From an uncultured Phascolarctobacterium sp. (GTDB lineage Bacteria > Bacillota > Negativicutes > Acidaminococcales > Acidaminococcaceae): 64,000 nt of DNA. The DNA lies in NCBI GenBank assembly GCA_905200645.1, contig CAJKLD010000003.1, forward strand, positions 1-64,000, given 5' to 3'. Under the pieces are notes generated by a model. It saw only the letters and a program-made list of their open reading frames with translations, did no database searches and was not told the DNA's origin. Shown one piece after another: positions 1 to 6,859 of this stretch. A program made the translations under genes and the position numbers. Numbering within the stretch: position 1 is the stretch's first letter; every line of letters begins with the position of its first letter.

Positions 1-240
1 ACCAAGATATTACAGGCGACCTGAATGTGAGCGGCAGCACCAATCTGAAAGATACAAACGTAGACGGTAAGCTGGATGTAACAGGCGACAGCCATGTAGC
101 AGGGGACAGCACAGTAGACGGCAGACAAACCGTAAGTGGTAATTCCAGTATCGGCGGAAACCAAGATATTACAGGCGACCTGAATGTGAGCGGCAGCACC
201 AATCTGAAAGATACTACAGTAGACGGCAAGCTGGATGTTG
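1..240 (+). repeat. Tandem coding repeat in adhesin passenger, period 159 bp
   Basis: Bases 1-55 recur almost exactly at 160-214, a spacing of 159 bp or 53 codons. The repeat encodes the NQDITGDLNV-type unit. Near identity at DNA level points to recent duplication and likely copy-number variation; the array continues upstream of the window. Confidence 0.8.
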
Positions 241-983
241 TTGGTGATCAAGAAGTGACCGGCAACATTTATGCACACGGCAATGTAGTAGCTAACAATG
301 CTGGGTTCAATAATCTAGCAGTTACTAACGGTGCTACCATTGGTAATCAGACTGATTTTGTCAACATGAAGGATGGTAATATTGTTGCAACTGGCAATAT
401 TACAGCTCTTGGCAATTTTGGCGTAGCCGGCAATACTGTTTTAAATGGTGACGTACAGATGAATTCTAATGCTTCTGTTAAAGGTGACCTGAATGTTGGT
501 GAAACAGTAAGTGCTAAAGATGCAATCTTGGGTGGACAAAGTGTTCTTGGCAGATTTGGTCAAATGGATCATAAAATTAATAAGACCGGCGCTGCCGCTG
601 CAGCTATGGCAGGCTTACATCCATTAGATTTTGACGAAGATCAAAAGCTTAACTTTGCAGCTGCAACCGGTAGCTATCACGGTTCTTCTGCAGTCGCTTT
701 GGGCATGTTCTATCGTCCGAATGAGCAAGTAATGTTTAATTTGGCTGGTTCTTCTAGCGGAACCGAGCATATGTATACTTTGGGCGCTTCTTTTGCTCTT
801 GATCGTCCTAATAAAACTCATGTATCCAGCAGACGTGCTTTAACCGAACAGGTTCAGCAATTATCTGCTGTCAATGAAGCAGTAATTAAACAAAGCGCGG
901 AAATTCAAGCTAAGAATAATGAGCTGCAGGCAGAACTTGCGGAACTCAAAAAAGTAGTTATGGAAATGAAAAAATCTGCTTAA
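1..983 (+). CDS. Trimeric autotransporter adhesin, C-terminal part (5' end outside window)
   Basis: The reading frame is open from the first base, so the true start is upstream. Residues before about 180 are Gly/Asn/Asp/Thr-rich passenger repeats (motifs such as NQDITGDLNVSGSTNLKD). A YadA-type membrane anchor follows, with the neck starting at QMDHKINKTGAAAAAMAGLH and beta strands ending at TLGASFALDR. After the anchor is a coiled coil of about 45 residues (ALTEQVQQLSAVNE onward), an extension that classical YadA proteins lack. The family forms homotrimeric outer-membrane adhesins. It lies just upstream of the conjugation genes and is probably ICE cargo. Family assignment is firm; the ligand is unknown. 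Confidence 0.85.
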   Translation, partial: QDITGDLNVSGSTNLKDTNVDGKLDVTGDSHVAGDSTVDGRQTVSGNSSIGGNQDITGDLNVSGSTNLKDTTVDGKLDVVGDQEVTGNIYAHGNVVANNAGFNNLAVTNGATIGNQTDFVNMKDGNIVATGNITALGNFGVAGNTVLNGDVQMNSNASVKGDLNVGETVSAKDAILGGQSVLGRFGQMDHKINKTGAAAAAMAGLHPLDFDEDQKLNFAAATGSYHGSSAVALGMFYRPNEQVMFNLAGSSSGTEHMYTLGASFALDRPNKTHVSSRRALTEQVQQLSAVNEAVIKQSAEIQAKNNELQAELAELKKVVMEMKKSA

Positions 984-1012
984 TTCCTTTCTTTCTCCTA
1001 TTTCCTTATATT

Positions 1013-1039
1013 TATCCTGCCCCTATGTGGGGCAGGATA
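1013..1039 (+). terminator. Hairpin after adhesin gene
   Basis: An 11-bp stem (TATCCTGCCCC with GGGGCAGGATA, loop TATGT) lies 30 bases after the adhesin stop. The T tract after it is weak, so it may be an inefficient terminator. Confidence 0.5.
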
Positions 1040-1055
1040 TCTTAATATTATACGT

Positions 1056-1140
1056 TTATATAAAATATATAGGTCTATATGTCTTATATAAGCGTATGAA
1101 ATCATACGAACTATGCAAACATATAAAACCTATAAAAATA
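1056..1140. repeat. AT-rich dispersed motif upstream of the conjugation genes
   Basis: The stretch carries TATAGGTCTATAT at 1068-1080 after GTTTATATAAAAT. Near copies (TATAGACTTATAT or TATAGGCTTATAT) recur in other intergenic spaces of the element at 12944, 14244, 15170 and 20668. Function is unknown; it could be a protein-binding site. Confidence 0.45.
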
Positions 1141-1156
1141 TGAGGAGGGCTTGATT

Positions 1157-1945
1157 ATGAAAATTCATAGATGTTGGATGGCCGCGGCTTTTGTAGGGGC
1201 TATTATAGGGTTTGGCTTTAATCAGTCACAGGCAGCTATTGCGGTTATTGATACTCAAAATATAGCGCAACAGGCAAAAACATTCGCGGAATCAGCTAAG
1301 CTGGTTACGCAAACAGCACAGCAAATTACTCTGCAGGCAAAGGAGCTGGCGTCTTTTCCGTCTACTGTTATCAATTCGTATAATCAGGGGATTAACGACA
1401 GCTTAGCCAATTTGCAAAAAACACTTAATAAGGCGACTAAGGCGTTTGCAACTACGGCTACTGAAGAACAGATAAAGACATATTGGGAGAATAAATTTCC
1501 AAAGCTTAACGCTGATGATAATTGGGCTATAAGCGAGCAGAATAATATCGTTTTGCAGCGGAATATTCGTGAGCAACAGTCGCAGGATAATCGTGCAATG
1601 ATTATTGCCTATAAAGAGATGATAGTAGAATTGGACAATAACCAAAAGATGCTTAATGAATTGCTTAAGAAAAATGCAGATATCGAAGGCAATAAACAAG
1701 GTCAACAGTTGGCTAACCAAATAGCCGGTATTAAGGCAAATATAGATCGCATTAACCTTAATATGCAGGCATTAGAGGGAAAGCATAAAGTCGAAACTGC
1801 GCAGGCAAAGATTACGGCAGAAGAAAATCAGCAGCTTATTACTGAAGCCAAAGCTAGGGCTGAAGAAGAAGAATTGAATAAAGCTAAAGTTAATCAGTTC
1901 AAAACCATGAAACATCCAGATGTTTTTGAAGATTATGAGTTGTGA
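1157..1945 (+). CDS. TrbJ/VirB5-like conjugal transfer protein
   Basis: A secreted coiled-coil protein of 262 residues with an N-terminal signal peptide ending near SQAA. ATG 1157 was chosen over TTG 1151 because GAGGAGGG sits 7 bases upstream. The helical composition (QNIAQQAKTFAESAKLVTQT) and its place directly before a TrbL gene fit the TrbJ/VirB5 family, minor pilus or channel components of type IV secretion. The last 20 or so residues (NQFKTMKHPDVFE followed by an acidic-aromatic tail) are nearly identical to the tail of the lipoprotein at 5794-6186. The family call rests on context and topology more than on motifs. Confidence 0.65.
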   Translation: MKIHRCWMAAAFVGAIIGFGFNQSQAAIAVIDTQNIAQQAKTFAESAKLVTQTAQQITLQAKELASFPSTVINSYNQGINDSLANLQKTLNKATKAFATTATEEQIKTYWENKFPKLNADDNWAISEQNNIVLQRNIREQQSQDNRAMIIAYKEMIVELDNNQKMLNELLKKNADIEGNKQGQQLANQIAGIKANIDRINLNMQALEGKHKVETAQAKITAEENQQLITEAKARAEEEELNKAKVNQFKTMKHPDVFEDYEL

Positions 1946-1956
1946 GGTAGTTAAAA

Positions 1957-3078
1957 ATGAATTTAGCATTGAATAGCGATGGCTTTTTGGATGGCCTATT
2001 AAATTTTTTTGCAATGAGTTCTGTTGCTGGGTTTAGAAATCTATTGCCATACGCAGTAGAGTTATTAATTGCTCTTGCTATTATTGATATTGCTACTACC
2101 TGGACTTTATACGATGGCCAATTTAAGTTATCGCAGGTTTGTACCAAAATAATCAAGTACGGTTTTTTCTTCTTTTTAGTGTATAATTTGCCGACTATGA
2201 TTAATATGATAGCCAAATCTTTTAAGATAGCAGGATTGACTGCAGCAGGAATAGATAGTCAGGCAGGATTCATAAATCCTAGTGCATTATTAGATAAAGG
2301 ATTTGCTGCTTGTGGTAATGTTTGGGAAAGTTATTCTGTTATGAATACCCCTGTTGGGACTATTGTAGTTACTATAATTGCTATGGCACTTACTTTGGGT
2401 GCGTTCTTCTTTATCGCTCTGCAGGTGCTTTTGACGCAGATAGAATTATATATTTTTGCCGGGTTGGCTGTTATTTTAGTGCCGTTTGGAGCGTTAAGTT
2501 ATACATCTTTTCTTTTCCAGCGTGTTGTATCTGCGGTATTTTCTTTCAGTGTAAAGCTTATGGTCATGTATTTTATCGTAGGATTGGTCAACGCCAATAT
2601 AGGCGATGTCAGCAACTTCCTTGCTACAGGGCAGGATGCCAGTGGTGCATCTCAAGCTTCTACTTTATCTGTAATGATAAAACATTCTTTGTCCATGTTA
2701 ACCTTAGGCCTTATTGTTTGGAAGATACCGGATTTAGCCGCTAATATTATGAGTGGTACACCAACATTTACTGCTGGTGGCGCGATTGGAGCAATGACGG
2801 GATTAGGTATTAAGGCTGCCGGTACATTGGGCGTTGCAGCCGGTGTATCTAAATTAGCAGCAACCAATATAAAAAGTGATTTAATGCAAAATGGTGGTAA
2901 TGTAGGATCTGCTATAACTTCAGGAACGATGAAAACATTAGGAGCTACACTAGGTTCTGCTGCTGTTAATAGCCGTGTGGGACATGCGCTTACAGAGGGT
3001 TATAACCAATATAATGATAATAAAGCCAATACACCACCTAAATGGTTCAGAGATTTTGAAGATAGGCATTTTCAATGA
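1957..3078 (+). CDS. TrbL/VirB6-like polytopic conjugation protein
   Basis: A 373-residue membrane protein with about six hydrophobic segments and a soluble Gly/Ala-rich C-terminus. TrbL/VirB6 proteins form the inner-membrane channel of type IV secretion systems. Segment LLIALAIIDIATTWTLYDG followed by IKYGFFFFLVYN near residues 65-77 is closely mirrored in the C-terminal half of the next gene, so the two are paralogous. It starts 11 bases after the TrbJ-like gene and overlaps the next gene by 4 bases, as expected in one transfer operon. Confidence 0.8.
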   Translation: MNLALNSDGFLDGLLNFFAMSSVAGFRNLLPYAVELLIALAIIDIATTWTLYDGQFKLSQVCTKIIKYGFFFFLVYNLPTMINMIAKSFKIAGLTAAGIDSQAGFINPSALLDKGFAACGNVWESYSVMNTPVGTIVVTIIAMALTLGAFFFIALQVLLTQIELYIFAGLAVILVPFGALSYTSFLFQRVVSAVFSFSVKLMVMYFIVGLVNANIGDVSNFLATGQDASGASQASTLSVMIKHSLSMLTLGLIVWKIPDLAANIMSGTPTFTAGGAIGAMTGLGIKAAGTLGVAAGVSKLAATNIKSDLMQNGGNVGSAITSGTMKTLGATLGSAAVNSRVGHALTEGYNQYNDNKANTPPKWFRDFEDRHFQ

Positions 3079-4490
3079 AAATAATTTTAACAGTATTATT
3101 GAATTTAATATTGTGCTTATCCTGCTGTGCCGCGCCTCTTATTCCGGGAGGCGTAATTACATCCCCGTTTGGTGAAGCGAATCACTTTGGCCATACACAT
3201 GCAGGTATAGATATTGGTTTAGGTTCCGGAACGCCAATACTTGCTCCTGCAGATGGGGAAGTATCGCATGGTGCCGGAGGAGGCTTTATTTATTGGACGC
3301 AGATAGACTGCGAAGATGGTTTGACCTATTTTGTTGGTGATTGCCGTTCTGATACTCTTGATTGTCCGACTGGATATGTTACTGCCGGAACCGTAATAGG
3401 TATAACAGGTGGTGATCCATATGAAGGACCGCTAGGATTTTCGACCGGTCCACATGCTCATATTGAAGTATTTAACGGTACTGGTTATGCCCTTGGAATG
3501 CAGGTTGATCCATACCCTTATTTGAAAATGATAGGCGTTGATTTATCCGGAGAATATATACCTGCTGGTGATGGTCAGGGAAGCGGACCGATTGGTGGCG
3601 TTTATGGTAGTGATGACGTAGAACTGCCATGGGGCGTAGAAGCTATGCACGAATTTGGTGATAATCTAAACAGTGATATGGAAAAATACAGTAAAGCAGC
3701 TATTGATGCCTTTGGCCATTTATCTGACTATGCCGTAAGTATTTTAGCTGCACTTGCTATTATTGATTTGACATTACCGATGATTTTATCCTGTATGGCT
3801 TTTAACTGGATTACACTTATGAATAAAGTTTTAAAGTACGGCTTTTTCTTCTTTGTTGTGTATAACTGGAATATTTTGATTAACGATTTCTTTTTGTCTA
3901 TTGTCAGCTCTGTATCAGGTACATTTATCAACGATCCGTCAATTATTACACAAAACCTTACCCAGCCGCAGCTTATAATCCAAAAAGTAGTATATCTTAT
4001 GACGCCTGCTCTTGCTAAAATAGCTAGTTATAAGTCCTTAGCTTTTTTGCTTAATCTGTCATTTATTTTGCCGATTTTTATTACAACATGGCTAACTATA
4101 ATTCTCTATTTTATCCTGGCTGTAAAAGTAGTTATAACTTACATAGAATTTTATTGTAGTGCAGTTTTCAATATTATTACTATACCTTTTGCAAACTGGC
4201 GATTCAGCAAATTTTTACCAGAAGGTACTTTAGGACACCTTTTTACAATAACTATGGAGATTATGGTTACAGCCATAATGATTTGCTTTATGGTGATGTT
4301 TATACAGGATGCAGATGCGGCAAGCTTATATTCTATTGTCGATGAAAACGGTCATCTAGCTTATCTAGACAGTGTAAGCGTTATAAAACATTGTAAGATT
4401 TGCGCCGGCCTGTGGGCATTGGCGTTCCTGACTGGTGTTATACCGCCCAAATTAGCTAAATTAGTAGGTGGTCATTTTGAATTGCATTAG
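3075..4490 (+). CDS. M23 metallopeptidase fused to TrbL/VirB6-like membrane domain
   Basis: 471 residues in two parts. A signal peptide (about residues 1-20) precedes an M23 peptidase domain (about 22-165) with the zinc motifs H42-x3-D46 and H127-A-H129. From about residue 210 is a polytopic membrane region whose start (LAALAIIDLTLP, then LKYGFFFFVVYN) repeats the core of the TrbL-like protein upstream. M23 enzymes cut peptidoglycan cross-links, so the protein may open the wall locally for the transfer channel. Fusing wall hydrolase and channel subunit in one chain is unusual. It overlaps the upstream gene by 4 bases. Confidence 0.75.
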   Translation: MKIILTVLLNLILCLSCCAAPLIPGGVITSPFGEANHFGHTHAGIDIGLGSGTPILAPADGEVSHGAGGGFIYWTQIDCEDGLTYFVGDCRSDTLDCPTGYVTAGTVIGITGGDPYEGPLGFSTGPHAHIEVFNGTGYALGMQVDPYPYLKMIGVDLSGEYIPAGDGQGSGPIGGVYGSDDVELPWGVEAMHEFGDNLNSDMEKYSKAAIDAFGHLSDYAVSILAALAIIDLTLPMILSCMAFNWITLMNKVLKYGFFFFVVYNWNILINDFFLSIVSSVSGTFINDPSIITQNLTQPQLIIQKVVYLMTPALAKIASYKSLAFLLNLSFILPIFITTWLTIILYFILAVKVVITYIEFYCSAVFNIITIPFANWRFSKFLPEGTLGHLFTITMEIMVTAIMICFMVMFIQDADAASLYSIVDENGHLAYLDSVSVIKHCKICAGLWALAFLTGVIPPKLAKLVGGHFELH

Positions 4491-4995
4491 AAAAATAATT
4501 ATAGTTTTTTTCAGTATTTTATGTATGTTGATGGGGGCTAGAATGATTTATGGCCCTTTAATATGGCAAAATCTCACAGATTCAGGTCCGCATGGTATAT
4601 ATATTTATGCTCCTAGCCAAAAACTACATTGTGGCGACTGGTGCGTGGTAAATCTACCGCAGGATGTGCCGGGACTGCATGTAGCAAAAGGGTATAAATT
4701 AATTAAGCAGGTACGCGCCATTAGCGGAGAATATTATGATGTAACCAATGATAGGTTGATTGTTCGCCAGCAGAACTATCCTATAACACGGGCATCGTAC
4801 TTGCCGCAACTAAAGGCTGGGCGATATGTAGTACCAGATGGGCATTATTTATTCTTAAATGAGCCAAATTTATCATTTGATAGCCGGTATATTGGCTCTA
4901 TTGAAGCTAAGCATGTACAATGTAAAGTTGTTTTTATAGTTGACTATGATAAAATTAATCAATATTTAAAGCAGGTTAGGAGTTGGTTTGTATGA
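4468..4995 (+). CDS. TraF-like conjugative signal peptidase (S26)
   Basis: 175 residues with one N-terminal membrane anchor. It carries the S26 hallmarks: nucleophile Ser39 in TDSGPHGIY, probable general base Lys80 in GYKLIKQVRAISG, and the C-terminal box DSRYIGSI. TraF-type peptidases mature or cyclise pilins and other conjugation proteins. The GTG start at 4468 overlaps the previous gene; TTG 4477 is an alternative. Four genes in a row overlap or abut, supporting one operon. Confidence 0.75.
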   Translation: MVILNCIRKIIIVFFSILCMLMGARMIYGPLIWQNLTDSGPHGIYIYAPSQKLHCGDWCVVNLPQDVPGLHVAKGYKLIKQVRAISGEYYDVTNDRLIVRQQNYPITRASYLPQLKAGRYVVPDGHYLFLNEPNLSFDSRYIGSIEAKHVQCKVVFIVDYDKINQYLKQVRSWFV

Positions 4996-5759
4996 ACATC
5001 AAAAGAGCCTTGTTATTAGCACTCTATGGCACGCTGCTTGCAACAATTCCTTTCGCTTCAGCAAGACGTCACCGTCCAATTCATCCCGGAGACCATGTAT
5101 TTGACGCTAAGCGTTTTGCTGATTCTGTGAAAGAAACCGCAGAAATGGTAAAGAACGTACAAAATAGCTATGAGAAGCTGCGTAATGCCGGTATCTATAA
5201 TTTAGCGGCCAATATTACAGAATTTGAGAAAGCATACAATAGTGCTGTTACTAAAATTAACGGTGTTTCAAACGGTGACACGGTTATAAATATATATAAG
5301 GACGAAAAGAATACTGAAAGCTACAAATATATTACTACTGAAGCAGCTATGCAGGATAATGGAGCAATAGAACGCAGGCTGCGTAATGAAGCAGGGAAAC
5401 GCAAGCTTATGGAGCTGCAGATAATGAACGAAGTGCAAAAAAATAATGCTGCTAGAGATGATGCTGTCAATGGCACTATCTCGCAGCATGATGACGGAGT
5501 ATTGGCCGAAAAGCAAAAAGCTAATGCGGTGACTATTTTGCAGGGAGTTAATGATATAGATGCTATCCGTATGCGGGCGTCCTTATTTATTGATGAAGTC
5601 CAAAGTCAGGAAGAAGAATTTGCCGCGGAACGGCTGGAAGAACAGAAACTCAAGAAAGCAGTTTTTAAGGGTTATGATCCTTATCATCCTACGGATGAAC
5701 AAAGGATTGAAATGCAACAGGTATCTAAGGACTTAGGCTTTATGCGAATTGGAGAATAA
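4992..5759 (+). CDS. Secreted coiled-coil protein of the transfer operon
   Basis: 255 residues with a signal peptide ending near FASA, then a charged helical region (RFADSVKETAEMVKNVQNSYEKL) and an acidic C-terminus. ATG 4992 has TTAGGAG 9 bases upstream. The pattern of signal peptide plus helices resembles the TrbJ/VirB5-like protein at 1157, but I see no strong sequence match, so it may be a second, divergent member. It overlaps the TraF-like gene by 4 bases and is the last gene of the operon before a palindromic terminator. Confidence 0.5.
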   Translation: MNIKRALLLALYGTLLATIPFASARRHRPIHPGDHVFDAKRFADSVKETAEMVKNVQNSYEKLRNAGIYNLAANITEFEKAYNSAVTKINGVSNGDTVINIYKDEKNTESYKYITTEAAMQDNGAIERRLRNEAGKRKLMELQIMNEVQKNNAARDDAVNGTISQHDDGVLAEKQKANAVTILQGVNDIDAIRMRASLFIDEVQSQEEEFAAERLEEQKLKKAVFKGYDPYHPTDEQRIEMQQVSKDLGFMRIGE

Positions 5760-5760
5760 A

Positions 5761-5788
5761 AATAGCAGTCACTATAGTGACTGCTATT
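5761..5788. terminator. Bidirectional terminator
   Basis: A perfect 14+14 palindrome (AATAGCAGTCACTA and its complement) lies between convergent genes, with A runs on one side and T runs on the other. It would stop the transfer operon on the + strand and the lipoprotein gene on the - strand. Confidence 0.85.
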
Positions 5789-5793
5789 AAAAA

Positions 5794-6186
5794 TTATTTT
5801 AATTCAAATCCTTCAAATACATCTGGATGTTTCATGGTTTTAAATTGATTAGCCTTGGCTTTTTGAAATTCTCTTTCTTCAGCCAGCGCGTGATTCCAGT
5901 GATTTTTGTGTTGTGCTAATTCTTCTTTGACTTTCAAATAGTCGTTGGTTAATTTAGTATCGGATTTAGAGAATTTCTCCATTTCTGCGAGTTTAGTCTC
6001 TGCTTTTTTGTAGGCCTCTTCAAATTTTGCTTTGTTTTCGTCATTAGCTTTTATGGTTTTAAAAGTATCTGTAATTTGTACCAGTTCTTTTTTCGCGGTG
6101 TTATATTTTTCTTCTTCACCACAGCCGGCAATAGCCAGCACGCTGATAATCATAAGAGCAATAAGTAATAATTTCTTCAACTTCAT
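5794..6186 (-). CDS. Small lipoprotein, possible entry-exclusion (TrbK-like) factor
   Basis: 130 residues starting MKLKK with a lipobox LAIAGC, so it should be lipidated at Cys. AGGAGG lies 7 bases before this ATG. The body is charged and helical. Its end (NQFKTMKHPDVFE followed by GFELK) almost copies the end of the TrbJ-like protein at 1157-1945, also at DNA level. In RP4 a small lipoprotein next to TrbJ (TrbK) gives entry exclusion; that position, lipidation and the shared tail suggest an exclusion role here. It is transcribed opposite to the transfer operon. Function is inference. Confidence 0.6.
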   Translation of the reverse strand: MKLKKLLLIALMIISVLAIAGCGEEEKYNTAKKELVQITDTFKTIKANDENKAKFEEAYKKAETKLAEMEKFSKSDTKLTNDYLKVKEELAQHKNHWNHALAEEREFQKAKANQFKTMKHPDVFEGFELK

Positions 6187-6200
6187 ATGTAGACCTCCTG

Positions 6201-6599
6201 TCAATCTTGGCTTTCCTTACTTTTTTTAGATTTTAGGTACGCTGTAATAACGTCGTGGATAAATTCTTTGCCGGCATCATCAAGCTGCTCAACTAAATTT
6301 ATTGTTGATAGGGTGGCAAAACCGTGGCTTACATAGCTTTCTACTTTAGCTTCGTCTATATTTCCGAGCAGTAGCCAGTTCATATCACATCCGAGTTGAG
6401 CTATGGCTAGCAAAATTTCAGCACTTGGGCGCGCTTTTCCCTGCTCAATGATGCTGTAATAGCTTTGAGCTTTTCCTATTTTGGCCGCAAATTTAGCCTG
6501 ATTAAGGCCTAACGAATTTCTATAAATTCTTAGTCGTTTGCAAACAGCCAACCATTCGATATTCATTTCGTTAATGTTTTTGTTTAATTCTTGTTTCAT
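6201..6599 (-). CDS. XRE-family transcriptional regulator
   Basis: 132 residues with an N-terminal helix-turn-helix (CKRLRIYRNSLGLNQAKFAAKIGKAQ, then YSIIEQGKARPSAEILLAIA). Start MKQELNK was chosen because the longer frame begins in AT-rich promoter-like sequence; AGGTG lies just upstream. A TATAAT box lies about 15 bases before the start on the - strand. It sits 14 bases upstream of the lipoprotein and probably shares its transcript. Target unknown, perhaps its own promoter and the divergent topB region. Confidence 0.75.
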   Translation of the reverse strand: MKQELNKNINEMNIEWLAVCKRLRIYRNSLGLNQAKFAAKIGKAQSYYSIIEQGKARPSAEILLAIAQLGCDMNWLLLGNIDEAKVESYVSHGFATLSTINLVEQLDDAGKEFIHDVITAYLKSKKSKESQD

Positions 6600-6711
6600 G
6601 GCACCTAATCCATTATACTGTATGACTAATATTATTTTATCACAAATTACAATATTAGACAACCGAAAACCATGTTTCAAACGTAAATACATATAAAAAA
6701 GACTAACTATA

Positions 6712-6820
6712 AAGATAAGAGACTGTGGTTGGAGCCTTTCTTAAACCATCTTTGTGGTAGGAGTAGTGAACCAATCCACAGTATCTTCAATAGTATAGCA
6801 TACAGTCCTTGGAGAGGGAC
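6712..6820 (+). promoter_or_regulatory. Structured leader upstream of topB
   Basis: AAGATA(AGAG)ACTGTGG at 6712-6728 pairs with CCACAGTATCTT at 6776-6787, closing a loop of about 47 bases. A second hairpin AGTCC/GGACT follows near 6803-6820. Both precede the topB ribosome binding site and could form in the mRNA leader. No known riboswitch class is recognised. Confidence 0.4.
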
Positions 6821-6859
6821 TATAAATACTACTACTTTATTATACGAGGAGTGGTTAAT

